This document shows positions 26,146 through 34,570 of a stretch of DNA of 64,000 nucleotides, in pieces. The stretch covers positions 1 to 64,000 of the forward strand of contig JAWXBR010000005.1 of assembly GCA_034440235.1 (NCBI GenBank), in the 5' to 3' direction. A program made the translations under genes and the position numbers. This DNA is from JAWXBR01 sp034440235 (GTDB lineage: Bacteria > Bacteroidota > Ignavibacteria > Kapaibacteriales > Kapaibacteriaceae). Within the stretch, counting starts at the first letter, position 1; each line of letters opens with the position of its first letter. The notes under the pieces are model-generated. The model was not told where the DNA came from. It saw nothing but the letters and a program-made list of their open reading frames with translations, and made no database searches.

Positions 26146-29100
26146 TTACTGCTCTACGCGTTGTTTCTGAAGCGTCTCGAAGTAGAGGCGAATGAGATTC
26201 TCGTAGTCTTTTGAGTATCCGTCGCGGAGGCGGTTCAAGAGATCGCGCATGACCTGTGTGCGGCCCTCTTGGGTTTTGAGGTCGAGCGGACCCGGACTCC
26301 GGCGTACTGCGTCTTGTCCGGAGCGGGATTCGCGGGACTTCTCGTAGTCGCGGTCGTTCATTGATCGCGATGCATCGAGCAGCCGCGAGAGGATGCGGTC
26401 TTGTCGTGCACGTGTTTCGGGTGTGATTGAGTTAGACTGCATGTCAGTCATCACTTCGCGCATTTCGTTTGCGATGTTCTTGAGATCGCCGAGAGGTTGC
26501 TTTTCGCCGCCGACCTGACGTTTTTCTTTTTCGATTTCTTCGAGGGCTTTGAGGGCTTTGCCTTGTTGCGATGCAAGGCGACCCATTTCGGCGCGTTGTT
26601 GTTCTGAAGGTGAGCCCTGCTGACCCATTTTTTGCATGCCTTCGTTGATCGACTTCTGGTCTTCGGCGAGGTTCTGAAGTCGCTGGAATGGACTCTGCCC
26701 CTTGCCTTCACCCATACCCGGATTCTGTCCCTGGCCGCCCTGACCCTGTCCTTCGCCTTGCATCATGGACGAAAGTGCGTCGCTCATACGTTGCACGGCT
26801 GAGTTCATCGAGCTTACTGCACCGCCCTGGTCCTTGCTTGCCATCTGTCCGTTTCGGTTCTGCAACTGTTGCGTGGCCTGCTGCATGTTCTGAAGTGCGT
26901 CGCCCATGTCTTGCGCCATTTCAGGTGTGACACTTGCGCTGCGCTGACCGAGTTGCATCATGCTGTTTGCAACGTTTTGCATGGCCTCGTTCATCTTCTG
27001 CTGCTTCTGCGCCATGCTTGGGAACTGCGACGAATTCGGATCGAGCGATTGTGTCTGATCGCGAAGTGCTTCCTGCTCCTTCGATAATTCGAGCATGTCG
27101 TTAATGCTGCGCTGCATTGCACGCATTGCTTCTTTCGCACTGTTGCGTCGCATCTCTTTTTTCATTTGCTGCATTTGCTGAGCAAAGCGCTCGAGGTTTT
27201 CTTTTGCTTTCTGTTGCTTGCTTGCTGCGGACTGTTGTTTGCCCTGCTCGATGTCGCTCTGCGCCTGGTCCATCTGCTGCGACGTTTCGCTTTGGTTCAG
27301 GTCTTGCTGAGCCTGCTCCATTTTATCGAGCGGCATGTTGGTCTGCAGCTCCTTCATCATTTTTTCAAGTTCGTTTGCTTCTTTAGCAAGGTCTTCGAAG
27401 TCTTTCTTAATCTGCTCTTGCTGCTGCGATAGGTCTTTCTGCTGCTTTTTGTCGTTTGCGTTTGAATTTTCTGTGCGCTGCTTGAGCTCTTCCTGACGTC
27501 GTGCGAGCTCTTCTGCACGCTTTGCAAGTTCTTCTGTCTTTTGTTCTGCTTGCGTACGCTTGAGTAACGCCATCGTGCGCTCGATCTGCTTGCGGAATTC
27601 TTCTTCGTTGAATTTGAAATCCTTCATGGCCTTCTGCATGTCGTCTGGGGACATCTTCTCCATGGCATCCTGCATCTGCTTCTGCAGACGCTCGAGCTCT
27701 GGCGATTTCACTTCCTTCATGAGCTTTTGAAGCTCCATGTATTTCTCGAGCGTCTCCGGAGAAATGGCATTGTTCTGCTTCATCTTGTCGGTCATGTCTT
27801 CGAGCTTCTTTGCAACATCTTCCATGCGTTGTTCGAGTTGCTCCTGACGTTTCATGATGTCCTGAGCCTTCTTTGCATCACTCCACTGCATGTTCTGCTG
27901 CTGTTGCGACTGTTGCTTCTGCATTTCGCGCTGCAGTTGCTCGGCTTCCTTGCGGATCTCTTCGGCTTCCTTTGCGACTTCTTTTAGTTCTTTTTGTGCG
28001 TCGCTTTGTGTTTGGTCGGCCTCGGCGAAGACTTCTTCGAGCGATGGCATGCGGACCTTTAGCGTGCTTGTACGAGCGGTCTTCGGACCCCGTACGCGGT
28101 CGTTATCGGCAACCTCGATGTAGAACTCGTAGACGTCTTCTGGCGTGATGCCAACCTTGCCCAAGTCCCACAAGTGACGCACGTCGCGCACTGTGCCTTC
28201 GCCCGTAAGTGTTATGTCGAGCGCCGTAAACTTTACATCGGGTTGTGAAAATCGCGAAGCCGCTAGACGATAAAATAGTTTAAGAGAAGAAAACCCGTAG
28301 TCATCGGTAATTGTGACGCCAATTCGCAACTCGGCGCTTTGATCAACTTCGGCGTCTTGTGTTGGTTCTTGCAGTGCAATGGTCGGACTTCCATCGCTCA
28401 GCGCTACAATGCGATAACGCACGGGCTCTGCGTTGCCCTGACCGTCTTTGTCTCGCAGCTCTAAATGATACGTACCGGATGCTGCAACAGAGAATCGTCC
28501 GGATGCGCCTGCTCCACGCGTCTGCATGGCATACCGCGACGTATCGCCGTTCACACTGTCGCCACGCACGACAACAATTGTTGCGTTCTTTAGTTCTTTG
28601 TTGGCTGTAATAGAAATGTCGACCGTCGATCCAACCAGCGAGGCAACATCTGCATGCTGCTCTGTTAGTTCTGAGGGCGGCTGCATGGTGTACGACGGCG
28701 GAATTACTCTTCCTGTAAGGGTCCGCACAAGGGGCTTGTCGATTACCGTAATACGTCCGGTATCCGTCCGAACGCCCTCTTCAAGCCACGCCGCTTCTGC
28801 GTAAAACGCAACACCAGCCTGAAGTCCAGAGAACTGGTAGAGATAGGTAGAGCCCGTATCACGACGCAGAGCAAACGCTTGAAATCTGTCCGACGATGCT
28901 TCTTTCACCCACAGCGTAACCACGTTCGGTGGTGTGCCTGTCGCACTCACAACCACTCGTGTTGTTGTGCCGCGCATGACTGTTTCGTCTAACGGTGTAA
29001 TGCTTAAAGCAAACGGAGCTGGCGGCAAATAGCTGCGATTGTAATTGCGTAAGCGTTCGAACGAGGCACCGAGTTGATGTGGAAGGAGCGCGATGAGAGC

Positions 29101-29598
29101 CACGGTCATACCAACGGACATCAACGCCCAAAGTGCTGCACTACGTGTTGGTTTGCGATCGATAATAACTGTGAAGTCTTTTGGCTCTGCTACACGCGTG
29201 GCCTGATCTACTGCAGCCGCAGCAAGACCCGATGTTGCAAACGCGGGTTGCGCATCGAGCTGAAGCGCGTTGACGAGTCTGTCGCCGACATCGTCGTATG
29301 CACGTCCGACACGAATGGCGATGTCGTCTATGGTTTGTTGCGGACGTGCCCCAAACAGGCTTAGGAGCGGCGCTCCGCAGTAGTATGCAAGTGCAATTGC
29401 CGAGGTGCCAATCCATGTATACCACAGAGCAGTGCGCAACTGAATAGAAGCGTGTAATGATGCTTCGAGTAACACAAATGCGAGCAATGTCACGGCCGAG
29501 ATGGCAACAGTTGTAAGCCCACCGCGAAGTAGGTCGTTCAGAAGTTCTGAGCGACGGACGGCGAGAAGGCGCTGACGTATGTTATCGACTGAGCGCAT
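26146..29598 (-). CDS. DUF4175-like membrane protein with long coiled coil
   Basis: About 1150 residues from the ATG at 29598, which overlaps the DUF4159 gene by 17 bp. Three membrane helices sit in the N-terminal part (around VAISAVTLLAFVLLEASL, WIGTSAIALAYYCGAPLL and ALWALMSVGMTVALIALL), followed by a beta-rich Ig-like region to about residue 520. A very long Gln/Lys/Glu-rich coiled coil (about 530-1080) with a Gly-rich break follows. The domain order resembles DUF4175 proteins, which often sit beside DUF4159, MoxR and DUF58 genes. Their function is not established. The coiled coil may span the periplasm or form filaments, which is inference. Confidence 0.75.
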   Translation of the reverse strand: MRSVDNIRQRLLAVRRSELLNDLLRGGLTTVAISAVTLLAFVLLEASLHASIQLRTALWYTWIGTSAIALAYYCGAPLLSLFGARPQQTIDDIAIRVGRAYDDVGDRLVNALQLDAQPAFATSGLAAAAVDQATRVAEPKDFTVIIDRKPTRSAALWALMSVGMTVALIALLPHQLGASFERLRNYNRSYLPPAPFALSITPLDETVMRGTTTRVVVSATGTPPNVVTLWVKEASSDRFQAFALRRDTGSTYLYQFSGLQAGVAFYAEAAWLEEGVRTDTGRITVIDKPLVRTLTGRVIPPSYTMQPPSELTEQHADVASLVGSTVDISITANKELKNATIVVVRGDSVNGDTSRYAMQTRGAGASGRFSVAASGTYHLELRDKDGQGNAEPVRYRIVALSDGSPTIALQEPTQDAEVDQSAELRIGVTITDDYGFSSLKLFYRLAASRFSQPDVKFTALDITLTGEGTVRDVRHLWDLGKVGITPEDVYEFYIEVADNDRVRGPKTARTSTLKVRMPSLEEVFAEADQTQSDAQKELKEVAKEAEEIRKEAEQLQREMQKQQSQQQQNMQWSDAKKAQDIMKRQEQLEQRMEDVAKKLEDMTDKMKQNNAISPETLEKYMELQKLMKEVKSPELERLQKQMQDAMEKMSPDDMQKAMKDFKFNEEEFRKQIERTMALLKRTQAEQKTEELAKRAEELARRQEELKQRTENSNANDKKQQKDLSQQQEQIKKDFEDLAKEANELEKMMKELQTNMPLDKMEQAQQDLNQSETSQQMDQAQSDIEQGKQQSAASKQQKAKENLERFAQQMQQMKKEMRRNSAKEAMRAMQRSINDMLELSKEQEALRDQTQSLDPNSSQFPSMAQKQQKMNEAMQNVANSMMQLGQRSASVTPEMAQDMGDALQNMQQATQQLQNRNGQMASKDQGGAVSSMNSAVQRMSDALSSMMQGEGQGQGGQGQNPGMGEGKGQSPFQRLQNLAEDQKSINEGMQKMGQQGSPSEQQRAEMGRLASQQGKALKALEEIEKEKRQVGGEKQPLGDLKNIANEMREVMTDMQSNSITPETRARQDRILSRLLDASRSMNDRDYEKSRESRSGQDAVRRSPGPLDLKTQEGRTQVMRDLLNRLRDGYSKDYENLIRLYFETLQKQRVEQ

Positions 29599-30343
29599 AG
29601 ACAAGAATGTTGGTACCGATTTTGAAAGACAATTCGCGTTTTTCGGGTGGATCGTGATGGACTTCTGCATCAGCCCATCCATCGCTTGGATTTGTTTCGA
29701 AGGAATAGAACACGCTCAGTTTTCCTTCGACAAACAATCCAAAACCTTGCGCGATCTTCGCATCGTGCTCGTGGATTTTAGGGAGGCCATTAGGAAACTG
29801 AAAGTGCGAATGATAGATGGGATGATCGAAAGGCAACTCAACGAAGTCTTGATCTGGAAACACCTTCTTCATCTCTTTACGAATGGAGGTGTCCATGCCG
29901 TAGTCATCGTCGATATACAGGAAGCCCCCATTCTCGAGATACGACCTCAAACGTTTCACATCCGAATCGGTGAATGCCACCGTGCCGTGTCCAGTCATAA
30001 AGATCACGGGATACAAAAACAGGTTATCTGTTGCAAGGTCGACGTATTCGTATGCCGGGTCGACATTAATCGTGGTGTTCGCTCTGATGTATCGTAGAAG
30101 ATTTACTTCTGCGCTCGGATCGTTGTACCAGTCGCCCCCTCCCGCATACTTCACACGTGCAAGACGAATGGCCGAACCTTCGGTGCGTGTTTGTGCAAAC
30201 GCGTCTAGCGGTGTTAAAAGCACAAACGACAGGGCACATAAAAGCACACTCGAAAGCACGCGCGGCAGCACACTCGACAGCACGTGCGGCAGCACACTCG
30301 AAAGCACGCGCCGCTGGACCCTCGACGACGCGAGCCACGTCAT
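29582..30343 (-). CDS. DUF4159 domain protein
   Basis: A 253-residue exported protein with a DUF4159 domain (about residues 50-250: RLARVKYAGGGDWYNDPSAE, IDDDYGMDTSIRKEMKKVFP, FDHPIYHSHF). The family resembles a class I glutamine-amidotransferase fold and is of unknown function. The ATG at 30343 overlaps the rsmG stop as ATGA, which decides the start. The signal peptide is unusual: it is built from three copies of a 24-bp repeat that encode VLSSVLPx units. The DUF4175 gene follows with a 17-bp overlap, so the two products probably act together at the membrane. Confidence 0.82.
   Translation of the reverse strand: MTWLASSRVQRRVLSSVLPHVLSSVLPRVLSSVLLCALSFVLLTPLDAFAQTRTEGSAIRLARVKYAGGGDWYNDPSAEVNLLRYIRANTTINVDPAYEYVDLATDNLFLYPVIFMTGHGTVAFTDSDVKRLRSYLENGGFLYIDDDYGMDTSIRKEMKKVFPDQDFVELPFDHPIYHSHFQFPNGLPKIHEHDAKIAQGFGLFVEGKLSVFYSFETNPSDGWADAEVHHDPPEKRELSFKIGTNILVYALSR
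30243..30314. repeat. 24-bp in-frame tandem repeat in a signal peptide
   Basis: Three adjacent 24-bp copies beginning AGCACACTCGAAAGCACGCG, with few substitutions. On the coding strand each gives eight residues (VLSSVLPH, VLSSVLPR and a diverged copy), forming the hydrophobic core of the DUF4159 signal peptide. Confidence 0.93.
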
Positions 30344-31137
30344 GGACCTACTACTACGATTTTCTTTTCGTCTGTCTTGAACCACGGTGCTCCAAACAAA
30401 TCAATCTGTATTTCTCGAATGTCAACGCCTGGGTATGTCTTTCGTGCGTTCGACAGTTCTATTTTTAAATCGCCGCCTTTGAGGAATGCACAGAAACCAC
30501 CGGGAGCAACTAATGGCCTAACCCATTCCATCAGCAGCATCGTGTCGGCGACTGCCCGCGAAACGATAACGTCGAACGCTGCCTGATAGTGCGGGTTCTC
30601 GCCCATATCTTCTACACGTGATGTCACAGCCTCGATGTTCTTCATGCCTGTGTGGTCTGCAAACATGGCCGTCATGGTCATCTTCTTGCGCACCGAGTCG
30701 CAGAGTGTGACGCGGAGGTCCGGACGTGCAATTTTTAACGGTATGCCTGGAAGTCCGCCGCCCGTGCCCAGATCAAGTACACGGGCCTTCTTTGGGAAGG
30801 TTACGTATTTCAGTAACGTTAGGCTGTGCAGAATATGCTTCGACCAGATCTGATTTTCATCCTTGCGGGAAATGAGATTGACCTTGGCATTCCAATACAA
30901 GAGCTCGTCGTGATACCGCTGCAGCGCATCGACTTGTGTCTTGTCGAGCACAATACCATTGGCTCCGGCAGTCGTCCAGAAATCCAACGGCGTTAAGCCC
31001 CCTTCGGGACCCTTACCCGACTCTTCGGTCTCATTAGACTCAATAGACGCATTCAACCCGTTCGTCTCTTGGGTCTCGTTCGTCTCCTCGGTCCCATTCG
31101 TCTCTTGGGTCTCGTGGGAATCGTAGGTTTGCGTCAT
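30340..31137 (-). CDS. rsmG: 16S rRNA (guanine527-N7)-methyltransferase
   Basis: A 265-residue RsmG. The SAM-binding motif is VLDLGTGGGLPGIPL, preceded by the family's NLISRKDENQIWSKHILHSL and followed by VIVSRAVAD. It methylates G527 of 16S rRNA. The first 45 residues are an unusual acidic, Thr/Asn/Glu-rich tail with internal repeats (ETQETNG); most family members lack it. An in-frame TTG after the tract could be the real start, leaving the tract untranslated. The ATG lies two bases from the divergent glycosyltransferase start. First gene of the DUF4159-DUF4175 group by overlap. Confidence 0.92.
   Translation of the reverse strand: MTQTYDSHETQETNGTEETNETQETNGLNASIESNETEESGKGPEGGLTPLDFWTTAGANGIVLDKTQVDALQRYHDELLYWNAKVNLISRKDENQIWSKHILHSLTLLKYVTFPKKARVLDLGTGGGLPGIPLKIARPDLRVTLCDSVRKKMTMTAMFADHTGMKNIEAVTSRVEDMGENPHYQAAFDVIVSRAVADTMLLMEWVRPLVAPGGFCAFLKGGDLKIELSNARKTYPGVDIREIQIDLFGAPWFKTDEKKIVVVGP
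31061..31114. repeat. direct repeat in the rsmG 5' end
   Basis: TTCGTCTCTTGGGTCTCG occurs at 31061-31078 and again at 31097-31114, with a related unit between. On the coding strand this gives the ETQETN and ETNETQETN tract at the RsmG N terminus. Confidence 0.85.
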
Positions 31138-31139
31138 CT

Positions 31140-31775
31140 ATGCATCCTTTCTTCAGCATCATCCTGTGTACATACAACCGCGCACTCCTGCTTCCGCGGG
31201 CAATCGATTCGGTGCTGGCGCAAGTCGAGCAGGACTGGGAGTTAATCGTGGTGGATGACGGATCGTCCGACAACACTCCAGTGGTGGTGCAAAACTACGC
31301 AGTGAACGATAGCCGCATCAGAAGTGTCCGGCATGAGAACATCGGACTAGCCCGATCGCGCAACGTCGGAATTGGTTTGGCAAGGGGCTTGTTCGTGACC
31401 TTCCTCGACTCGGATGACGAATACCTGGGCGATCATTTATCGTCGCGGCGTCGCATGCTGCTGGATAGTCCGGACATTCAATTCCTTCATGGTGGAGTAG
31501 AAATTATTGGCGACCCATACGTGGTCGACAGGCACCCACCGCATCTAAAGATTCACATCGACAAGTGTGTTGTCGGCGGCACGTTTGTTGTACGGCGCGA
31601 TGTACTCAATGCCTTAGGTGGCTTCGACGTAGTTGATTATGCAGAAGATGCTGCACTATATGACCGTGCATCTGCTTCGCCCGACATCTTGATTGCATCT
31701 ACAACACACGCTACTTATCGGTACCATAGAGATACGCCAGATAGTATTGCATCGACCTACACACATGAAGCGTGA
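31140..31775 (+). CDS. family 2 glycosyltransferase
   Basis: A compact 211-residue GT-A glycosyltransferase. Visible are FFSIILCTYNR, the nucleotide-sugar motif VVDDGSSDNT, ENIGLARSRNVGI, the DxD-like FLDSDDEY and VGGTFVVRRDVLNALGGFD. It probably adds a sugar to an envelope polysaccharide or lipid at the inner membrane face; donor and acceptor are unknown. No membrane segment follows the catalytic domain. The gene overlaps nth by 11 bp. Confidence 0.87.
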   Translation: MHPFFSIILCTYNRALLLPRAIDSVLAQVEQDWELIVVDDGSSDNTPVVVQNYAVNDSRIRSVRHENIGLARSRNVGIGLARGLFVTFLDSDDEYLGDHLSSRRRMLLDSPDIQFLHGGVEIIGDPYVVDRHPPHLKIHIDKCVVGGTFVVRRDVLNALGGFDVVDYAEDAALYDRASASPDILIASTTHATYRYHRDTPDSIASTYTHEA

Positions 31776-32430
31776 GTCTAAAATAACACGCCGCGAACGG
31801 CTTGCAACGATTATCAACCGACTGGATGCTGCATATCCAGATGCTAAAGTTGGCCTGGATTTTAAAACACCGTTCCAGTTACTTGTTGCAACAATTCTAT
31901 CTGCGCAATGCACTGACGAGCGCGTAAACATCGTAACTAAGTCGTTATTCAAAAAGTATAGTAATCCGCAAGACTACCTCGACGTTCCGCAGGAAGAATT
32001 GGAATTGGATATTCGTCCAACAGGTTTTTTTCGAAACAAGTCGCGAAATATTCAGGGATGCTCACGCGAGCTTCTTGCGCGTTTTGACGGAATAGTGCCG
32101 AAAACCCTCGAAGAGCTCGTTACGCTGCCGGGTGTTGGCAGAAAAACGGCGAACTGTGTGCTTAGTAACTGCTTTGCGATTCCCGGAGTTACGGTTGATA
32201 CCCATGTAACACGCATTTCGAACCTACTCGGACTTGTCGATACCGAAGATGCTGTGAAAATAGAATTCGCACTTATGGATCTCATGCCGCAGGAACAGTG
32301 GAATCGATTTAATCATGTTATCATTACACACGGACGACGAACATGCATCGCTCGACGTCCACGTTGTTATGAATGCGTTGTCGCAGACCTATGTCCGAGC
32401 GCAGGGCTTGTCACAAAGTCGAAATCGTGA
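31765..32430 (+). CDS. nth: endonuclease III
   Basis: A 221-residue base-excision repair glycosylase/AP lyase. The helix-hairpin-helix LPGVGRKTAN contains the catalytic Lys, VDTHV the catalytic Asp, and the C terminus holds the iron-sulfur ligands in C-x6-C-x2-C-x5-C spacing. Start at the ATG at 31765 (MKRESKITRRERL), matching normal family length; the longer frame would lie wholly inside the preceding gene. It overlaps that gene by 11 bp and is followed after 13 bp by an OmpA-type gene. Confidence 0.95.
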   Translation: MKRESKITRRERLATIINRLDAAYPDAKVGLDFKTPFQLLVATILSAQCTDERVNIVTKSLFKKYSNPQDYLDVPQEELELDIRPTGFFRNKSRNIQGCSRELLARFDGIVPKTLEELVTLPGVGRKTANCVLSNCFAIPGVTVDTHVTRISNLLGLVDTEDAVKIEFALMDLMPQEQWNRFNHVIITHGRRTCIARRPRCYECVVADLCPSAGLVTKSKS

Positions 32431-32443
32431 TACACGATACCCT

Positions 32444-34474
32444 ATGACTATCGCCAGACTACGTATTGCTCTTCGTCTTGTGCTGCGCGCAGGTGCTGTT
32501 GCACTGTGTGCAGGTGCCGTTGTACTGTATGCAGGTGCTGTTGCACTTGGTGTTGCGGTTGTTGCAAACGCGCAGCCGAAACAGGAAGTCGGACTCTATG
32601 TGTCGGGTGCATTGAATCTTCACAATGCATCGTTTACACGTCTTGGTGATGTGCGCTCATGCTGTCCGGAGTTCACCAACACATCTGGCCTCGGCTGGTC
32701 TGCCGGAGCCTTCTATACATATCCGTTGAATGATCTGTGGAGATTGCAGGCTCGCCTTATGTATGCAGACCGCTCGGCTACGCTCGAAGACACCGAGACA
32801 TCATTCGTCGCAGATCTGCGCGATTCGGCAAAAGTTGTAGAAGCGTTGTTTGTACATGAGGTACATGCATCGGTAACGGACATAGGACTCGAGCCCCTTC
32901 TGTTGTTCAGACCCTTTGGCCGACTCGATATCATGATTGGCGGTCGCATTGCCATTCCAATTGCAACGACATTTCGTCAGACCGAAACGCTCACAGAACC
33001 TGCCGACTACGGCTCGTATCTCGGTGGTAATCGGGTGTATGTCGACACATCCGCCGATATACCCAATGTGGTGAGTCCACAGCTCTCTATCGCAACCGGC
33101 CTTCGCTACGTCATCCCACTCGGTGCACGAGGTGCAACGTTCCTTGCGCCGGAGATTCAGTACACCATTCCATTAACTCAGATTAGTGATGGTACCACGT
33201 GGTCTGTTGCACATCTTCGCTTCGGGATATCACTCGGCTTTGTTTCGCCACCACCTATGCCTGTGGTGCCCGTTGCACCTGAAATTCCTCCCCCACAACC
33301 GACGATTCCAGTCGTTACGGCATCCGTTGTAGCTAAAGGTGTAACGGCCGATGGACGCGAACTCGATAACGTTACTATTCATGTCGAAGAAATTGCAGCT
33401 TCAGAAATCGTACCTGTTTTACCTCATGTCTATTTCGATTCTGCATCCGCCAATTGGATAGCGCCTCAACTCGCATCACGCACCATATTCGACAGCAACC
33501 CCGAAGGCATGGACCTCGAGACGGCCATTCATTCTATCCCGTGGCTTATCGCAGACAGACTGCGCAAAAATCCCAAGGCACGAGCGCGGCTTATTGGTAC
33601 AACTTCTGAGTATGCATCTGATAGGGGGCTAACGCTTGCGCGCGCCCGCGCGCAAAGCGTGAAGGATGTATTCGTACAACGTGGAGTTGGTGAAGACGCT
33701 TTAAGCATCGAAGCACGACGTTCCCCTGCTAAGCCAACAATAGCTACTGACACAACACAGGCATCGCTGGCTGCGGCAGAGAACCGACGCGTGGAAATCG
33801 AAGTCTTAGACCCCTCGCTCGTAGCCCCTTACACGTTGCGATCTATCGAGCGCACAGTCGACCCGCCGACAATGCGTGCTTATGTAACGGTAGAGAATGT
33901 TGAGTCCATAGGGAATTGGAGCGTGTCCGTAAAGCAGGGCGAAAAGTCGCTCGCACGATTCAATGGCGCTGGTAACTTGCCACGGTATGTAGAATGGAAC
34001 CTGGTAGATAGCGGTGTGCCAGAGACCGAGACACCCATCATCGTACAGCTAAGCATCCCTGAAACGCTACCGTCGCTGGTTGAGGACACGGTGTCGGTAT
34101 CTCAGCTTACGATTCGCAAAAAACGCATTGAACGCATAGCTGGACGCGAGATAGAGCGCTTCAATCTGTTGCTATTTGAGTTTAACGATGCACGGGTAAG
34201 CACTGTAAACGCTAAGCTCTTAGATTCTGTACGAAAACATATTACTCCGCTTACGGAAGTGACAGTGTACGGACTCACTGACGAACTTGGCGCGGAGGAC
34301 TATAATCGAGACCTGTCGCGACGAAGGGCGGCGGAGGTTGCTGCACTTCTAAATGTCCCTCAGACGCGTATCATAGGCTCTGGTGAGGACAGTCCTAAGT
34401 ATTGGTCAAAAACGCCCGTCTCTAGGGGATATAACAGAACTGTTGTAATTGAATTGGTAACTCCAGCACCTTAG
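32444..34474 (+). CDS. outer-membrane protein with beta-barrel and two OmpA-like domains
   Basis: A 676-residue protein. A signal peptide built of three seven-residue repeats (AGAVALC, AGAVVLY, AGAVALG) is followed by a barrel-like region (about 35-270) with the paired-Cys segment CCPEFTNTSG. A Pro-rich linker (PPMPVVPVAPEIPPPQ) comes next, then a first OmpA-like region (about 324-460, VYFDSASANW ... AENRRVEIE) and a second at the C terminus (about 572-676, LLFEFNDARV ... LSRRRA). It is clearly paralogous to the product of 38875-40917. It may tether the outer membrane or a secreted partner to peptidoglycan. Start ATG at 32444. Confidence 0.82.
   Translation: MTIARLRIALRLVLRAGAVALCAGAVVLYAGAVALGVAVVANAQPKQEVGLYVSGALNLHNASFTRLGDVRSCCPEFTNTSGLGWSAGAFYTYPLNDLWRLQARLMYADRSATLEDTETSFVADLRDSAKVVEALFVHEVHASVTDIGLEPLLLFRPFGRLDIMIGGRIAIPIATTFRQTETLTEPADYGSYLGGNRVYVDTSADIPNVVSPQLSIATGLRYVIPLGARGATFLAPEIQYTIPLTQISDGTTWSVAHLRFGISLGFVSPPPMPVVPVAPEIPPPQPTIPVVTASVVAKGVTADGRELDNVTIHVEEIAASEIVPVLPHVYFDSASANWIAPQLASRTIFDSNPEGMDLETAIHSIPWLIADRLRKNPKARARLIGTTSEYASDRGLTLARARAQSVKDVFVQRGVGEDALSIEARRSPAKPTIATDTTQASLAAAENRRVEIEVLDPSLVAPYTLRSIERTVDPPTMRAYVTVENVESIGNWSVSVKQGEKSLARFNGAGNLPRYVEWNLVDSGVPETETPIIVQLSIPETLPSLVEDTVSVSQLTIRKKRIERIAGREIERFNLLLFEFNDARVSTVNAKLLDSVRKHITPLTEVTVYGLTDELGAEDYNRDLSRRRAAEVAALLNVPQTRIIGSGEDSPKYWSKTPVSRGYNRTVVIELVTPAP
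32489..32551. repeat. 21-bp in-frame tandem repeat in a signal peptide
   Basis: Three 21-bp copies starting GCAGGTGCTGTTGCACTGTG encode the hydrophobic core of the OmpA-type protein's signal peptide. Confidence 0.92.
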
Positions 34475-34570
34475 GATTGTTGGTAATGCAGTTCGAGCTA
34501 GACCCGTACGCCTTTCTCGTACCTTTGCCAATCTATTGCCGATGATATCATACTGTGGAGTACCGTACTT

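Noticed and set aside
26688..28148. Several overlapping plus-strand frames of 70-90 codons opposite the DUF4175 gene
   Set aside because: They are the antisense of a Gln/Glu/Lys-rich coiled coil, which gives Leu/Cys/Arg-rich shadow frames; no start signals or family features.
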